64,000 bases of DNA from Tunicatimonas pelagia (GCF_030506325.1 NZ_CP120683.1:5584501-5648500), one strand, 5' to 3'; shown: positions 18,558 to 27,712, numbered from the stretch's first letter. The notes: generated by a model not told the origin, from the letters alone. A program made the numbers and translations.

Positions 18558-20027
18558 ATGCACAATTACGTACTAATTTTCACCTTTATCATCGCGTTCT
18601 TTGGAGGGAGTCACCAGTCAATTGGCCAAGGTGCTACGAACGAACTGGTGATTAAAAACTTTGTGGGGGCGATTAATAACCCAGGCAAAACATCTAAGAA
18701 GTTAGGGAATTTCGTTGAAAAGATTTCATTATCTAACGTATCCGGACGAGCGACTATTGATACTATTATCTATCAAAACGAGCAGGAATACATTGCTCAA
18801 CTATCCTTTAGCGGGATTAACCCATCGCGTATCTTCTTAAAATTTGTTTTCGGTAGAAAAAATCAGTTAAAGGAAGTCATACTTACTGACCCCACTTTTC
18901 TTTACCCAGAGAAGGAGCGAGCACCTATCTCAGACACTATGCTAGCGCGAATAAATGAGTTGCTGTATCGGCAGCACCTTAACGATAGCACAAACAGGTT
19001 TAATGGATGCTTAATGGTTATGGATAGAGACAAAACTGTTTTTAGCCAATGCTACGGCTACGCTAATTTTGAGAAGAAACTGCCACTCAATGATAGCACG
19101 TTATTCGATATTGCTTCTTGCGCTAAGCAGTTTACTGCCTGGGCGGTCTTACTTCTGGAAGAGCGAAACAAGCTTAACCTCTCTGATCTGGTAACCAAAC
19201 ACCTTCTGGATTTTCCGTACGAAGCTGTCACGATTGAGCAACTGTTAGCTCATACTTCAGGCATACCTGACTACGTAGGGCTGTTTTACAAGCACTGGGA
19301 CAAAACTAAATTCGCGACCAATGCGGATATTCTCGCGATGCTAAAGGCTGACCATCCCAAACTTCACTTTAAACCGGGAGAGCAATACAAGTATACTAAT
19401 ACGGGTTATGCATTGCTGTCCTTAGTCATCGAGGAAATATCGGGCATAACGTATTCTGAATTTTTGCAAGAGAACATCTTTGATCTGCTAGGAATGACGC
19501 GTACCCGCGTGTACAATACCCGAAGAAGTCAGCAGGAAGTATTGGAGAACTATGCGTATGGCTACCTTACGAGAAATAGCCTAGAAAATTCATACTTTAA
19601 AGATGGGCAGTTGGGAGTATTACCCGATAGTGTAAACAAATATCAGTTTGTAAAATATCTGGATGCCATCACCGGCGAAGGGAATATAAGCTCTAACCTG
19701 AAAGATCTGGCAATTTGGAACAATGCACTTCGTGAAAACATCCTTTTAGAGCGAGAAGACTTCACTAAGTTACCACCAAAGCACCACCTTAATAGCGGCA
19801 AATCAATTGATTACGGTTTTGGTTTTTTTCTAATTGATGAAGAGAGAAATGAACCCATTGCCTACCACACCGGTGCCTGGCCAGGCTACTACTCTGCCAT
19901 GCTGCGATTAGTTAATCAAGATAAGAAGGTAATTGTGTTATCTAACAACTCGTACAACAACTACTTGAAACTTACTGGCGATATTGTATCAGTTATCTTG
20001 GGCGAATTTAAGCCTGAAAAGAAGTAA
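18558..20027 (+). CDS. Beta-lactamase-fold serine hydrolase (class C/PBP4-like), secreted
   Basis: 489 residues with a signal peptide ending about residue 24. An N-terminal extension of about 140 residues has no recognised fold. The serine hydrolase domain has the S-x-x-K tetrad at S187-K190 (DIASCAKQF), a Tyr-Thr-Asn motif in YKYTNTGYALL, and HTG in YHTGAWPGY in place of KTG. These enzymes are esterases, D-amino peptidases or peptidoglycan-modifying hydrolases more often than true antibiotic-degrading lactamases. Middle gene of a three-hydrolase run. Confidence 0.87.
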   Translation: MHNYVLIFTFIIAFFGGSHQSIGQGATNELVIKNFVGAINNPGKTSKKLGNFVEKISLSNVSGRATIDTIIYQNEQEYIAQLSFSGINPSRIFLKFVFGRKNQLKEVILTDPTFLYPEKERAPISDTMLARINELLYRQHLNDSTNRFNGCLMVMDRDKTVFSQCYGYANFEKKLPLNDSTLFDIASCAKQFTAWAVLLLEERNKLNLSDLVTKHLLDFPYEAVTIEQLLAHTSGIPDYVGLFYKHWDKTKFATNADILAMLKADHPKLHFKPGEQYKYTNTGYALLSLVIEEISGITYSEFLQENIFDLLGMTRTRVYNTRRSQQEVLENYAYGYLTRNSLENSYFKDGQLGVLPDSVNKYQFVKYLDAITGEGNISSNLKDLAIWNNALRENILLEREDFTKLPPKHHLNSGKSIDYGFGFFLIDEERNEPIAYHTGAWPGYYSAMLRLVNQDKKVIVLSNNSYNNYLKLTGDIVSVILGEFKPEKK

Positions 20028-20032
20028 TCAGC

Positions 20033-20641
20033 ATGGCTAATCTACTTTTAACTTCAAACGGAATTACTAGTCCTGAATTAGCTAACACATTGGTGAAATT
20101 TATTTCTCATGATCCTTCGAGAACTTCAATTGCGGTAATTACTAACGGAAAGGCCGATTTGAAAAGTAGAGGGGCAAAGTACCATTGGCATTATCAGCAT
20201 TTACATCATTATGGGTTTACCAATGTTCACTCATTTAACATTGCATCTTCTTCAGTAGAGTCGCTGTATGATTTTGATGCAATTCTTTTAGCAGGGGGCG
20301 ATTGTAAGCTACTACTGAGCGAACTGCAAGGAAATGGAGCGGATATAATCATAAAAAGCTACGCGAAGAATAGCGATAAAATTATCGTAGGGGAAAGTGC
20401 TGGAGCCATTGTTTATGGGCCGGACTTAGCACTGGTTGATTTTATTGAATCTGATATAGCTGATGATTCGTCGCAGTTAACTTTAGGGCTTGGGTTATAT
20501 GACTTCTATGTGTTACCGCATGCTCATCGCTACCAGGAAAGACCTTCAAAATTTAATAAAAACCTTAAATTATTTGAAAAACAGAAAAAGCGGTCTGTCT
20601 TCAGACTTGAGGACGGAGAAGGTATGATAGTCAATCTCTGA
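20033..20641 (+). CDS. Peptidase S51 (dipeptidase E-like)
   Basis: 202 residues, cytoplasmic. The nucleophile elbow VGESAGAIVYG places Ser at 122, and LLAGGD (86-90) precedes it as in the class I glutamine-amidotransferase-like fold of S51. YVLPHAHRYQERP near the C-terminus fits the family's His region. Members hydrolyse Asp-X dipeptides or cyanophycin-derived peptides. It starts 5 bases after the beta-lactamase-fold gene. The specific substrate is not predictable. Confidence 0.82.
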   Translation: MANLLLTSNGITSPELANTLVKFISHDPSRTSIAVITNGKADLKSRGAKYHWHYQHLHHYGFTNVHSFNIASSSVESLYDFDAILLAGGDCKLLLSELQGNGADIIIKSYAKNSDKIIVGESAGAIVYGPDLALVDFIESDIADDSSQLTLGLGLYDFYVLPHAHRYQERPSKFNKNLKLFEKQKKRSVFRLEDGEGMIVNL

Positions 20642-20678
20642 TCGTATCAATTGTCTAGAAAGCTGTTTGCTACGATCC

Positions 20679-20866
20679 TTAATTCCGAACTACTCCCTCG
20701 TTGAAGCGTTCCATGATTTCCTTCCAATTGGTGAAGATGACCTTTTCATCTTTTAGGAACTGGATTACGTCAGGGTCGGCGAACATCTCGGCTTCCCAGA
20801 CGCGCTGCTGCCAAGAGCCGGTGATTATTTTCAGGTTTTCAGTATCTTCGGAAGAGTGAAAGATGC
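20679..20866 (-). pseudogene. 3'-terminal fragment of a YdjC-type deacetylase (diverged duplicate)
   Basis: The last ~60 codons match the C-terminus of the complete gene at 21666-22685: both contain ITGSWQQRVWEAEMFADPDV and end in FNEGVVRN. DNA identity looks like roughly 85% over about 190 bases, so the duplication is not recent. Similarity stops abruptly near 20866, about 15 bases past the stop codon of the PIN gene. No start or catalytic part remains, so it is a gene remnant left beside the toxin-antitoxin pair. Confidence 0.8.
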
Positions 20867-20880
20867 TCGCGCCAAACCAT

Positions 20881-21285
20881 TTAACGTATTTGGTGGACCA
20901 AGCGAACGCCTTTAAAACGGACAAAATCACTACGGTTCAGCGTCCAGATTTTTAGTCCACTGCTCACCGCGGTTGCGGCTATAAGCGCGTCACTGATCAT
21001 TCCCGAATAGAAGGTTTCGGTATTGAAGTAGCTTTTTACTAGTTTGGAACCTGCTCTATCCAGTTCTACCAGTTGAAATAGATTAAGAAAATCCCGAGTA
21101 GCTTTTCGATCCCTCTTTTTGCTAGAGGGCAGAATCTCGCCATAGGTAATAACTGATATAGCTAAGCGACTCCAATCAGAATACCCTTCAGTCACCCGAA
21201 ATAGCCGATCAACTGCCATCTGGTCTCGTCGCAGGAACCCTAGTAAAATATTGGTATCACAGAGAATTACTTCTTTCTTTCGCAT
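20881..21285 (-). CDS. PIN-domain toxin (VapC-like ribonuclease)
   Basis: 134 residues. The PIN acidic set is visible: D10 (LCDTN), E50 (TYGE), D99 (ISDALIAA) and D120 (NRSDF). PIN proteins of this size are metal-dependent RNases, usually toxins cutting tRNA or rRNA. It starts 19 bases inside the upstream small gene at 21267-21458, the usual layout of an antitoxin-toxin operon. Context: lodged between a deacetylase fragment and the complete deacetylase gene. Confidence 0.85.
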   Translation of the reverse strand: MRKKEVILCDTNILLGFLRRDQMAVDRLFRVTEGYSDWSRLAISVITYGEILPSSKKRDRKATRDFLNLFQLVELDRAGSKLVKSYFNTETFYSGMISDALIAATAVSSGLKIWTLNRSDFVRFKGVRLVHQIR

Positions 21286-21458
21286 GAACTCTCCCGTATC
21301 GCTCTGGCTTCTTGGATGACTTTCTGACGGGAAGTAGTTTGCTCAGGATCATTATTCCAAAGACCCAGAGCCTTCAATGCTACTGCCTTTTTGTTCCGAG
21401 TGGTGGTAGCCGGGGTAATACTAGAATCGCTAGTCACTTCCTTCTGTTTCGTCTTCAT
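21267..21458 (-). CDS. Probable antitoxin of the PIN toxin
   Basis: 63 residues, hydrophilic, with no recognised DNA-binding fold. The C-terminal part SRQKVIQEARAIRESSCERK is a charged helix of the kind that wraps a PIN toxin. The assignment rests on its position: immediately upstream of the PIN gene, same strand, overlapping it by 19 bases. DNA binding, if any, would sit in the N-terminal half, which is low-complexity (SSITPATTTRN). Confidence 0.6.
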   Translation of the reverse strand: MKTKQKEVTSDSSITPATTTRNKKAVALKALGLWNNDPEQTTSRQKVIQEARAIRESSCERKK

Positions 21459-21665
21459 AAATTTCGCTTTACAGTTCTAATCAACGAAATTAGGCTTTCT
21501 TAGGTTAGCAGTCAATTGGAAAAAGCAGGGGCTTGGGAGCTAATCTTAGTATTTAGCCGGTTAGGCAAAATTTAATTGTATTGTCAACAACAGCATAGAG
21601 GGAGTATTAGAATAAACTATAAGAATCCTTCAAGGCCACGATCTATGTTAGCTTACGGCATATTG

Positions 21666-22685
21666 TCAATTCCGAACCACTCCTTCGTTGAAGCGTTCCA
21701 TAATTTCCTTCCAGTTGGTGAAGATAATCTCTTCGTCTTTTAGGAATTGGATTACGTCCGGGTCGGCGAACATTTCGGCTTCCCAAACTCGCTGTTGCCA
21801 GGAGCCAGTAATCGTTTTTAATTGCTCAGAACCTTCGGAAGGGTGAAAGATGATCTCGATTAATCCGGGTTGCCAAGATTTTACTAAGTCGTAGAACTGC
21901 TGGCACTTTTCTTCGTAGGTATCCGCTTTACCGACTGAGTAAAAATAGTCCAGCTTGGGTAATTTGTAGTTGTTAACCACCGCTAGCATCTCATCGGTAA
22001 TCGGATAGCCCTGCTGTCGAAACCCTTCCACGACGGCGGGGTTAGACATATCAATGACCATTGCCGGAATGCCGTATTCTTCCGCCACTTTGGTATAGGC
22101 CGCAGTAAACTCATGGGAACCGTACAGCGTACCCATATGCGTATCGATATGGTCGGGGCGATACCCGAGTGCGATTGATTTTTCTATTTGAGCTCGTATC
22201 TCTTTTTCTACTTCCTCGGCTGAAGCGTGCTCCACTACCTCCCGAACGCTTCGCCACAGTTTTCCTTCCGAATCGATTAGGCCGGGCACTTCGGCGGGGT
22301 CAGCTACCGAACCCCAACGGTAGGTTTTCCACTCGCTGGTGAGCGTTAGGTGTAACCCAACATCTTCTTGAAGATTCTCTTTGGCCCACTCAATAAATTC
22401 CTCAAAGTTGGGGCAAGGCGGCATGACAGCCACTGATTGGATGTGATCATTTTTAAGATAATTCTTCGCCGAAATGTTGGCTCCCTCGCTCATACCGATA
22501 TCATCAGCGTGAAGAATTACCACTCTTTTGCCGGAAGGATAACCCAACTTCTCAGCCCATGTTTGCGACATCGAATTATCGCTGTTTTGGGCGAAGGTTG
22601 GTTGGTGGGAAAGCATCATGAGAAGCCCAGCTATCATTGGTATAACCAGGGCAAGTGTTAGGTAGTTTCTGGTTGTTGTATTCAT
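21666..22685 (-). CDS. ChbG/YdjC-family carbohydrate deacetylase, secreted
   Basis: The frame is open to 22763, but the methionine at 22685 begins a proper signal peptide (TTRNYLTLALVIPMIAG...TFAQ), so I use that start (339 residues). TAACTTTG at 22691-22698 on this strand fits a -7 box only 5 bases before the ATG, which supports the short start and suggests a very short leader. Family motifs are VVILHADDIGMSEG and HIDTHMGT, supplying the metal-binding Asp and His residues. The enzyme removes acetyl groups from N-acetylated sugars or oligosaccharides. Its 3' end is duplicated at 20679-20866. Confidence 0.85.
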   Translation of the reverse strand: MNTTTRNYLTLALVIPMIAGLLMMLSHQPTFAQNSDNSMSQTWAEKLGYPSGKRVVILHADDIGMSEGANISAKNYLKNDHIQSVAVMPPCPNFEEFIEWAKENLQEDVGLHLTLTSEWKTYRWGSVADPAEVPGLIDSEGKLWRSVREVVEHASAEEVEKEIRAQIEKSIALGYRPDHIDTHMGTLYGSHEFTAAYTKVAEEYGIPAMVIDMSNPAVVEGFRQQGYPITDEMLAVVNNYKLPKLDYFYSVGKADTYEEKCQQFYDLVKSWQPGLIEIIFHPSEGSEQLKTITGSWQQRVWEAEMFADPDVIQFLKDEEIIFTNWKEIMERFNEGVVRN

Positions 22686-22763
22686 AGTTGCAAAGTTAAT
22701 CTCAGTAAAAGAATTTGAAGTTATAGAGTTGTAGCTATTGTTAGTAAACGTAAGTAGAATCAA

Positions 22764-24131
22764 TTAATTTACTGTACTATTAATGAATACTTCGTCTTCA
22801 TCAGCCACGTAGGACTGAGTGCTTTTGGAATACACGCTACCGTTGGCATCGGTGTATTTTAAGTCTACGTAAAAGGCTTTGAAACCCGAGGTTGGATAAT
22901 TAACGGTCGTTTTAATGTTCTTTTGATTCTTGACGCCCAAACTCTGACTTACCCATTCTTCATCTCGAAAATCCCGATCTTCCGAATCGGCTGACCATAG
23001 TACGACATCTACCAGCGGGTCAGGCGTAGCTTTTATTTTTAACGTAATTTCATCATTCTTTTCAGCAATATCCCACTCGCATGTTGGATACTCTTCTTTC
23101 CGAAGGGTGGTCCCAAAGAAAGCACTAAGTGCTTGCAGTGCCTGTTTTCCGTCCCCCAGATCGTGACCGGCGTTGGGTACGTAATGAATAAAGTTCTCGC
23201 CGGGAATATCGTCAAAGTAGTTCTTCACCGCGTCTATCGGCCAGTACTCATCGTTGGCACCAATAAATAGCATCTTCGGCATGGTAAGCTTATCCCGATA
23301 CGAGTAGGGATCAATCATTTGGGTAATCTCGCTACCGTCTTCGGAATGCACATCCTGCGGAATTCCTAACTCTACGTAGTCCTGAATTTGCACACTATAA
23401 TCCCCCCACACCTCTACTTGATAATCGAGATTAACAGGCATGTTCAGCATATCGATAACCATTGGAGCAATGGCGGCTACTCGCTCGTCGCTGGCTCCGG
23501 TCAGCCAGGTAGTCCAACCTCGTTTGGAAGCTCCCGAAACTACAAAGCGAGAAATATCTTGATTCAATTCACTTTTGGAAAACTCCTGAATAGCGTCCAT
23601 CGCCCGTATTGCACTCTTCGTCATCGGAAACAGTAGTGGCCAAGTATAATCATTATCTTTGCGGAAGTTATCCAGCGTAAAGGAGATTAGTTCGTCTTCT
23701 TTTAGATTATCGTACAGTGGTTGATTAGGAACCTGCCGGATGATAGCCACAATCGCACTATTTTGAGCGGCTACCGCTCCGAAACTTTGCATCATCTCTT
23801 CATCTTGATTTTTCCATTTAGGTTGTCCGTCTTTCACACTTCCTCCGGTGATAAACAGTAATGCTCCATCGTACTTGATTTCCTGAGGAACCAGCACGGT
23901 TAACTGATGTGTCCAGGTATGCTCACGCCATTGTTGGGAAGTGAGTAATAGTTCGTGTGCGGTAATCCCCTCGGCACTAAACGACTCTTTCACTTCCCAA
24001 GCAAACGAATCATCGCCGTTTTCCAGGTAGCTTTGTAGCGCAGTTTTGGCGGTGACCGGTTCCGATTTTTCAACTTGAAAAGAAAAAATGAGTAGTGCTA
24101 AAAGCAGGGAAATAAAAATCTTGGTATGCAT
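22764..24131 (-). CDS. PhoPQ-activated pathogenicity-related (PqaA-like) alpha/beta hydrolase
   Basis: 455 residues with an N-terminal signal ending about residue 20. The nucleophile elbow is VVSGASKRGWTTWL (Ser in SGASKRG). VAAIAPMVIDMLN and LFIGANDEYWPIDAVKNYF are typical of the PqaA family. The name comes from Salmonella; a function is not established for most members, which have the fold of secreted alpha/beta hydrolases. On the same strand as the deacetylase and 78 bases upstream of its start, so the two may be cotranscribed. Confidence 0.82.
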   Translation of the reverse strand: MHTKIFISLLLALLIFSFQVEKSEPVTAKTALQSYLENGDDSFAWEVKESFSAEGITAHELLLTSQQWREHTWTHQLTVLVPQEIKYDGALLFITGGSVKDGQPKWKNQDEEMMQSFGAVAAQNSAIVAIIRQVPNQPLYDNLKEDELISFTLDNFRKDNDYTWPLLFPMTKSAIRAMDAIQEFSKSELNQDISRFVVSGASKRGWTTWLTGASDERVAAIAPMVIDMLNMPVNLDYQVEVWGDYSVQIQDYVELGIPQDVHSEDGSEITQMIDPYSYRDKLTMPKMLFIGANDEYWPIDAVKNYFDDIPGENFIHYVPNAGHDLGDGKQALQALSAFFGTTLRKEEYPTCEWDIAEKNDEITLKIKATPDPLVDVVLWSADSEDRDFRDEEWVSQSLGVKNQKNIKTTVNYPTSGFKAFYVDLKYTDANGSVYSKSTQSYVADEDEVFINSTVN

Positions 24132-24788
24132 AGAATTAGGTGCTAGATAAATTATTCTTGATTAGTTACTGATAGACAGTCATTATCTGGTTGATTCGGG
24201 GTTCTTTTTAACGAGGTTTAATACTTCTTCTGTCTAAACCCGATCATTTTGCCCAAGTGTTTCCAGCTAATGAAATAAGCCTAATTTGGGTTATCAATAT
24301 TGAGATAGTTATGCGCGTATCGTTCAACAAATATACGTTCAGGTAACTGCTCAGGTGTGTAGGTTATTAACTATTCTTTGTAGCATCTTAGCATTCCAAG
24401 CAAGCGGTATCTTCAGCGAAATAGCGACTGTTCATTGGTTTAAGCATTAGAAACGGCCTAATTAGTCAGGTTTACAGCTAGTAACCACAATACTATTCTA
24501 TATTTTCTGAATTCTGAGGTGAGAGTTCTTTAATAAAGTTAAGTGGTTAGTTGACGATTGAGTCCGAATTTTATTTCTTATAAAAAGCTACCAGTTATCA
24601 ACTAACCCACAATTACTATGGCGTACCATCGCTCACTTTTGAGTTTCTGGTAAAAATTTAGAATACGGGTGTGTCGGGGGATGATCGGCTATTTGTGGTA
24701 GAATACCAATGGGTAAGAAAGTAACACTTGGTAGTTAAAATGATTCAAATGCCATTGCCACTTTTCCCTAGCTCAACCGATGAAGCAT
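24132..24788. other. 657-base A/T-rich intergenic region
   Basis: No gene, RNA or repeat recognised on either strand. It is bounded by the PqaA-like start and the tRNA-Lys terminator. Stops are frequent in all frames. No -33/-7 pair for the PqaA-like gene was seen. Confidence 0.5.
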
Positions 24789-24824
24789 AAAAAAAGCCAC
24801 TCAAAATAGGTTGAGTGGCTTTTG
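24789..24824 (-). terminator. Rho-independent terminator of tRNA-Lys
   Basis: Read on the minus strand, AAAAGCCACTCA and TGAGTGGCTTTT-type arms form a GC-containing stem with a short A/T loop, ending in a run of seven T. It lies immediately after the 3' end of tRNA-Lys. The hairpin is nearly symmetric, so it could also stop plus-strand transcripts. Confidence 0.85.
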
Positions 24825-24825
24825 G

Positions 24826-24898
24826 TGAATCAGCTGGGGCTCGAACCCAGGACCCACGCCTTAAAAGGGCGTTGCTCTACCAACTGAGCTACTGATTC
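24826..24898 (-). tRNA. tRNA-Lys(UUU)
   Basis: 73 bases. The acceptor GAATCAG pairs with CTGATTC and A is the discriminator. The D arm GCTC...GAGC, anticodon stem CGCCC/GGGCG with loop CTTTTAA (anticodon UUU) and T arm with GTTCGAG are all intact. CCA is not encoded. Single tRNA with its own promoter and terminator. Confidence 0.95.
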
Positions 24899-24957
24899 TG
24901 ATGCAACAGGATCGCCGAGCGATTGCTTTTCTAAGGGCGATTCCCTTAATTGCGATG

Positions 24958-24989
24958 CAAAGGTAAGAGGCTTATGATGAATTTCCAAA
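24958..24989 (-). promoter_or_regulatory. Bacteroidota housekeeping promoter of tRNA-Lys
   Basis: On the minus strand TTTG (24986-24989) and TACCTTTG (24958-24965) are spaced by exactly 20 bases, a perfect match to TTTG-N20-TAnnTTTG. Transcription would start about 50 bases before the tRNA 5' end, giving a leader removed by RNase P. The -33 box lies inside the first codons of the divergent gene at 24974. Confidence 0.82.
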
Positions 24990-25726
24990 AGGTACTTCGC
25001 AAATTTATACTTACCTCGCTGTTGGTTTGTCTTAACATCGTTGGAACTCAAATAGTTTGGGCAGATGCTCCGATTGATCCTTTAATCACCGAGGCGGATT
25101 CGCTGTACAAACTTCGGCAGTATACCGAGTCTTTCCGGCTGTACGAACAGCTATTTTACGAGAAACAGCAAGCCTCGCCAGCTATGCTGCTAAAAATGGC
25201 CTTCATTCAGGAGAGTTTAGACGAATACAGCGAAGCATTGTATTACCTAAACGAGTACTATCAGGCTACATCAGATGAACTGGCTATTGAGAAAATGAGA
25301 GAACTTTCTACCGAGCACCAGCTTCGCGGGTATGAGTATACGGACTACGACCTTTTCTATAACTTACTCCGTAAGTATCGGTACTTCATCATCTTTGGAA
25401 TCATTGCAATACTGTTAGTGTCGCTGGCGTATACCGCCTTCCGAAAATCAGAGCATCAATCTCGCTTCAACGGACTAAGGCTAGGTATGCTGGTAGCCAT
25501 CGGACTGCTGTTTTACGTGACCAACTACTCGGTAGGCCCGTCCTTGGCAATCATTATGAATGATTACGTTCCCATTATGAATGGCCCCTCTTCGGGGGCA
25601 GATGTGGTTTACATCACCGAGAAAGGCCACCGAGTGCAGGTAGAGGGGGAGGATGATGTGTGGGCAAAAATTGAGTGGAACGGTGAAACGGCCTACATCC
25701 GCCAAAGTAATCTCCGACCCATTTGA
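24974..25726 (+). CDS. BatE-like protein: TPR region, two membrane segments, C-terminal SH3-type domain
   Basis: ATG 24974 is preferred over 24950 because it begins directly before a signal peptide (FQKVLRKFILTSLLVCLN...IVWADA). 250 residues: TPR-like helices about 40-115 (LYKLRQYTESFRLYEQLFYE), two hydrophobic segments about 130-195 (FIIFGIIAILLVSLAY; LRLGMLVAIGLLFYV), then a bacterial SH3 domain (GPSSGADVVYITEKGHRVQV...AYIRQSNLRPI). This order is that of BatE of the Bacteroides aerotolerance operon, but no batABCD genes are adjacent, so the role is open. The SH3 part may bind cell wall. Confidence 0.7.
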   Translation: MMNFQKVLRKFILTSLLVCLNIVGTQIVWADAPIDPLITEADSLYKLRQYTESFRLYEQLFYEKQQASPAMLLKMAFIQESLDEYSEALYYLNEYYQATSDELAIEKMRELSTEHQLRGYEYTDYDLFYNLLRKYRYFIIFGIIAILLVSLAYTAFRKSEHQSRFNGLRLGMLVAIGLLFYVTNYSVGPSLAIIMNDYVPIMNGPSSGADVVYITEKGHRVQVEGEDDVWAKIEWNGETAYIRQSNLRPI

Positions 25727-25925
25727 CAATTAGTGTTAATGTGTTCAGGTGTTATAGAGTTTATGTTGTAAAGTAGTGCCGAAATCTGTAGTCTGAACCC
25801 AAACCTCGACCATATTACAAAATACTATATCACCAAGAACCATAACGCTTGGACACATCAACACCCGGACACATATGGCTCTACAACACTGTGTCATTGA
25901 ACTTTATGCTGCTAAACTTTTTTCT

Positions 25926-25949
25926 ATTGTATAGAATATTTTATACAAT
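25926..25949. promoter_or_regulatory. Inverted repeat upstream of hflX
   Basis: ATTGTATA and TATACAAT (8 bases each, perfect) are separated by 8 bases, ending 12 bases before the hflX start. The spacing suits a dimeric repressor, or the element may overlap the core promoter. No regulator is identified. Confidence 0.35.
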
Positions 25950-25961
25950 TAATCTAACTGA

Positions 25962-27209
25962 ATGATAGAACCCTTTTCAACGGCTCTTCGGAAAGAAACG
26001 GCCGTACTGGTTGCGCTAATTAACCAGAAACAACCGGAACATAAAACCCACGAATACCTGGATGAGCTAGCATTTCTGGCAGAAACCTCAGGAGCGATTA
26101 CACTGGAGCGATTTACTCAGCGATTAGAGAAACCAGATGTCACCACCTTTGTGGGCAAAGGAAAGCTGAAAGAGATAGAGCAGTACATAAAGGCTCACGA
26201 GGTAGATATGGTTATTTTTGACGATGACTTAACTCCTTCGCAGGTTAGAAATATTGAGTTGGCACTAAAGTGTAAGGTGCTGGATAGAAGTTTATTAATT
26301 CTAAATATCTTTTCCATTCGGGCAAAAACGGCTCAAGCTAAATCGCAGGTAGAGTTGGCGCAGTATCAGTACATTTTACCTCGCCTGACCAAGATGTGGA
26401 CCCACCTTTCCAAACAAAAGGGCGGTATCGGAATGCGCGGACCGGGGGAGAAAGAACTGGAAACTGACCGCCGGATTGTGCGGGATAGAATTGCGCTATT
26501 CAGCAAAAAGTTGGAAAAGCTGGACAAGCAAAGTGCTACCCGACGCAAATCGCGCCAAAAGGTAGTACGAGTAGCCTTGGTGGGTTACACCAACGTAGGA
26601 AAATCTACGCTGATGCGCTTACTTTCCAAATCGGATGTGTTTGCTGAGGACAAGCTTTTTGCCACGGTAGATTCTACGGTACGTAAGGTAGTTATCAACC
26701 AAATTCCGTTCTTACTGACCGATACGGTGGGATTTATCCGCAAACTACCCCACACGCTGATTGAGTGCTTTAAATCTACGCTAGATGAGATTCGTGAAGC
26801 CGACATACTGTTGCACGTAGTGGATGTTTCGCATCCTTCGTTTGAGGAGCAAATTCAGATCGTGAATAAAACGCTATCTGAGATTGGCACCGCCGACAAG
26901 CCCACTATTCTGGTGTTTAATAAAGTGGATCAACTGCTGAACGCTAAGCACGAAATGAACGGTCAGGATAATGGCGAGTACGATTATCAGCCCCCGGTTA
27001 CGCTGAAAGAATTAGAGAAAACTAACCTAGGGCAAAATGGTGCGGCTGGCGATCCAGAAGACACAATCTTCATTTCAGCCGAAAAGAAGATCAACATTGA
27101 CAAGCTTCGTCAGGCCATTTACGAGAAAGTAGCCGACAAATATTTTACCATTTACCCCAACTACGCCCGCACGGATTATCACAGTATGTATAATGATTCA
27201 GATGTTTGA
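25962..27209 (+). CDS. hflX: GTPase HflX, ribosome-associated
   Basis: 415 residues. The N-terminal HflX domain (about 15-190) contains TTFVGKGKLKEIEQYI and the GGIGMRGPGEKELETDRR loop of the family. The G domain starts with G1 VGYTNVGKSTLM (about 207-218), then DTVGFIRKLPHTLIECFKST (G3) and FNKVDQL (G4). HflX binds the 50S subunit and splits stalled or heat-damaged ribosomes. It is standing alone apart from a small unknown gene overlapping its stop codon. Confidence 0.95.
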   Translation: MIEPFSTALRKETAVLVALINQKQPEHKTHEYLDELAFLAETSGAITLERFTQRLEKPDVTTFVGKGKLKEIEQYIKAHEVDMVIFDDDLTPSQVRNIELALKCKVLDRSLLILNIFSIRAKTAQAKSQVELAQYQYILPRLTKMWTHLSKQKGGIGMRGPGEKELETDRRIVRDRIALFSKKLEKLDKQSATRRKSRQKVVRVALVGYTNVGKSTLMRLLSKSDVFAEDKLFATVDSTVRKVVINQIPFLLTDTVGFIRKLPHTLIECFKSTLDEIREADILLHVVDVSHPSFEEQIQIVNKTLSEIGTADKPTILVFNKVDQLLNAKHEMNGQDNGEYDYQPPVTLKELEKTNLGQNGAAGDPEDTIFISAEKKINIDKLRQAIYEKVADKYFTIYPNYARTDYHSMYNDSDV

Positions 27210-27712
27210 CAGGTATAACAGCAATAATTAAGTCCCCACTAAATTCAATTACGATATACTTGGAGATAGCAGAAATTATTAAAGCGATTGGACTAATCGG
27301 AATAGGTGGGTTACTTAAAAGTCTGCTCGACTATTTGATAGGGGTGAAGAAACAGAAGGCAGAGACACAGCATGATTTTAAACAGCCGAGATATAAGGCT
27401 ATCATCTTGCAATGCTATATTTTTATCTTTTACGATAAAGAAAGAGATAGACTACAATTGAGTAGACCGGATTTAAAAACAAAGGAAGATTTGTATGATG
27501 AAATATACGTTGAATGGGTTAATATGACACTCTATGCTTCTGATAAAGTAGTCTTTGCCATGAAGTGCTTTGTGCAAAAACCGAATCAGAAGACATTTAA
27601 CTCGCTGATTTTAAGTATGAGAAAGGACTTATATGGAATACGAACGAAAATCAGAACCGATGATTTATTACTAAAATCCACAAAAGATAAAGATGGATAT
27701 AATATTACTTAG
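27206..27712 (+). CDS. Hypothetical protein with N-terminal membrane-like segment
   Basis: 168 residues from TTG 27206, which overlaps the hflX stop codon (TTGA) and may be translationally coupled. A second possible start lies about 19 codons in, before EIAEIIKAIGLIGIGGLLKS, a hydrophobic helix. The remainder is charged and helical (KERDRLQLSRPDLKTKEDLY). The A/T-rich base composition differs from hflX and resembles the following toxin-antitoxin genes. No family recognised. Confidence 0.55.
   Translation: MTGITAIIKSPLNSITIYLEIAEIIKAIGLIGIGGLLKSLLDYLIGVKKQKAETQHDFKQPRYKAIILQCYIFIFYDKERDRLQLSRPDLKTKEDLYDEIYVEWVNMTLYASDKVVFAMKCFVQKPNQKTFNSLILSMRKDLYGIRTKIRTDDLLLKSTKDKDGYNIT

Noticed and set aside
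18558-20027. Antibiotic-resistance beta-lactamase
   Set aside because: S-x-x-K, YTN and HTG are shared with many esterases and peptidases; the long N-terminal extension and hydrolase neighbours do not indicate resistance.
24830-25051. 73-residue minus-strand protein
   Set aside because: It is the tRNA-Lys gene and its promoter read as codons.
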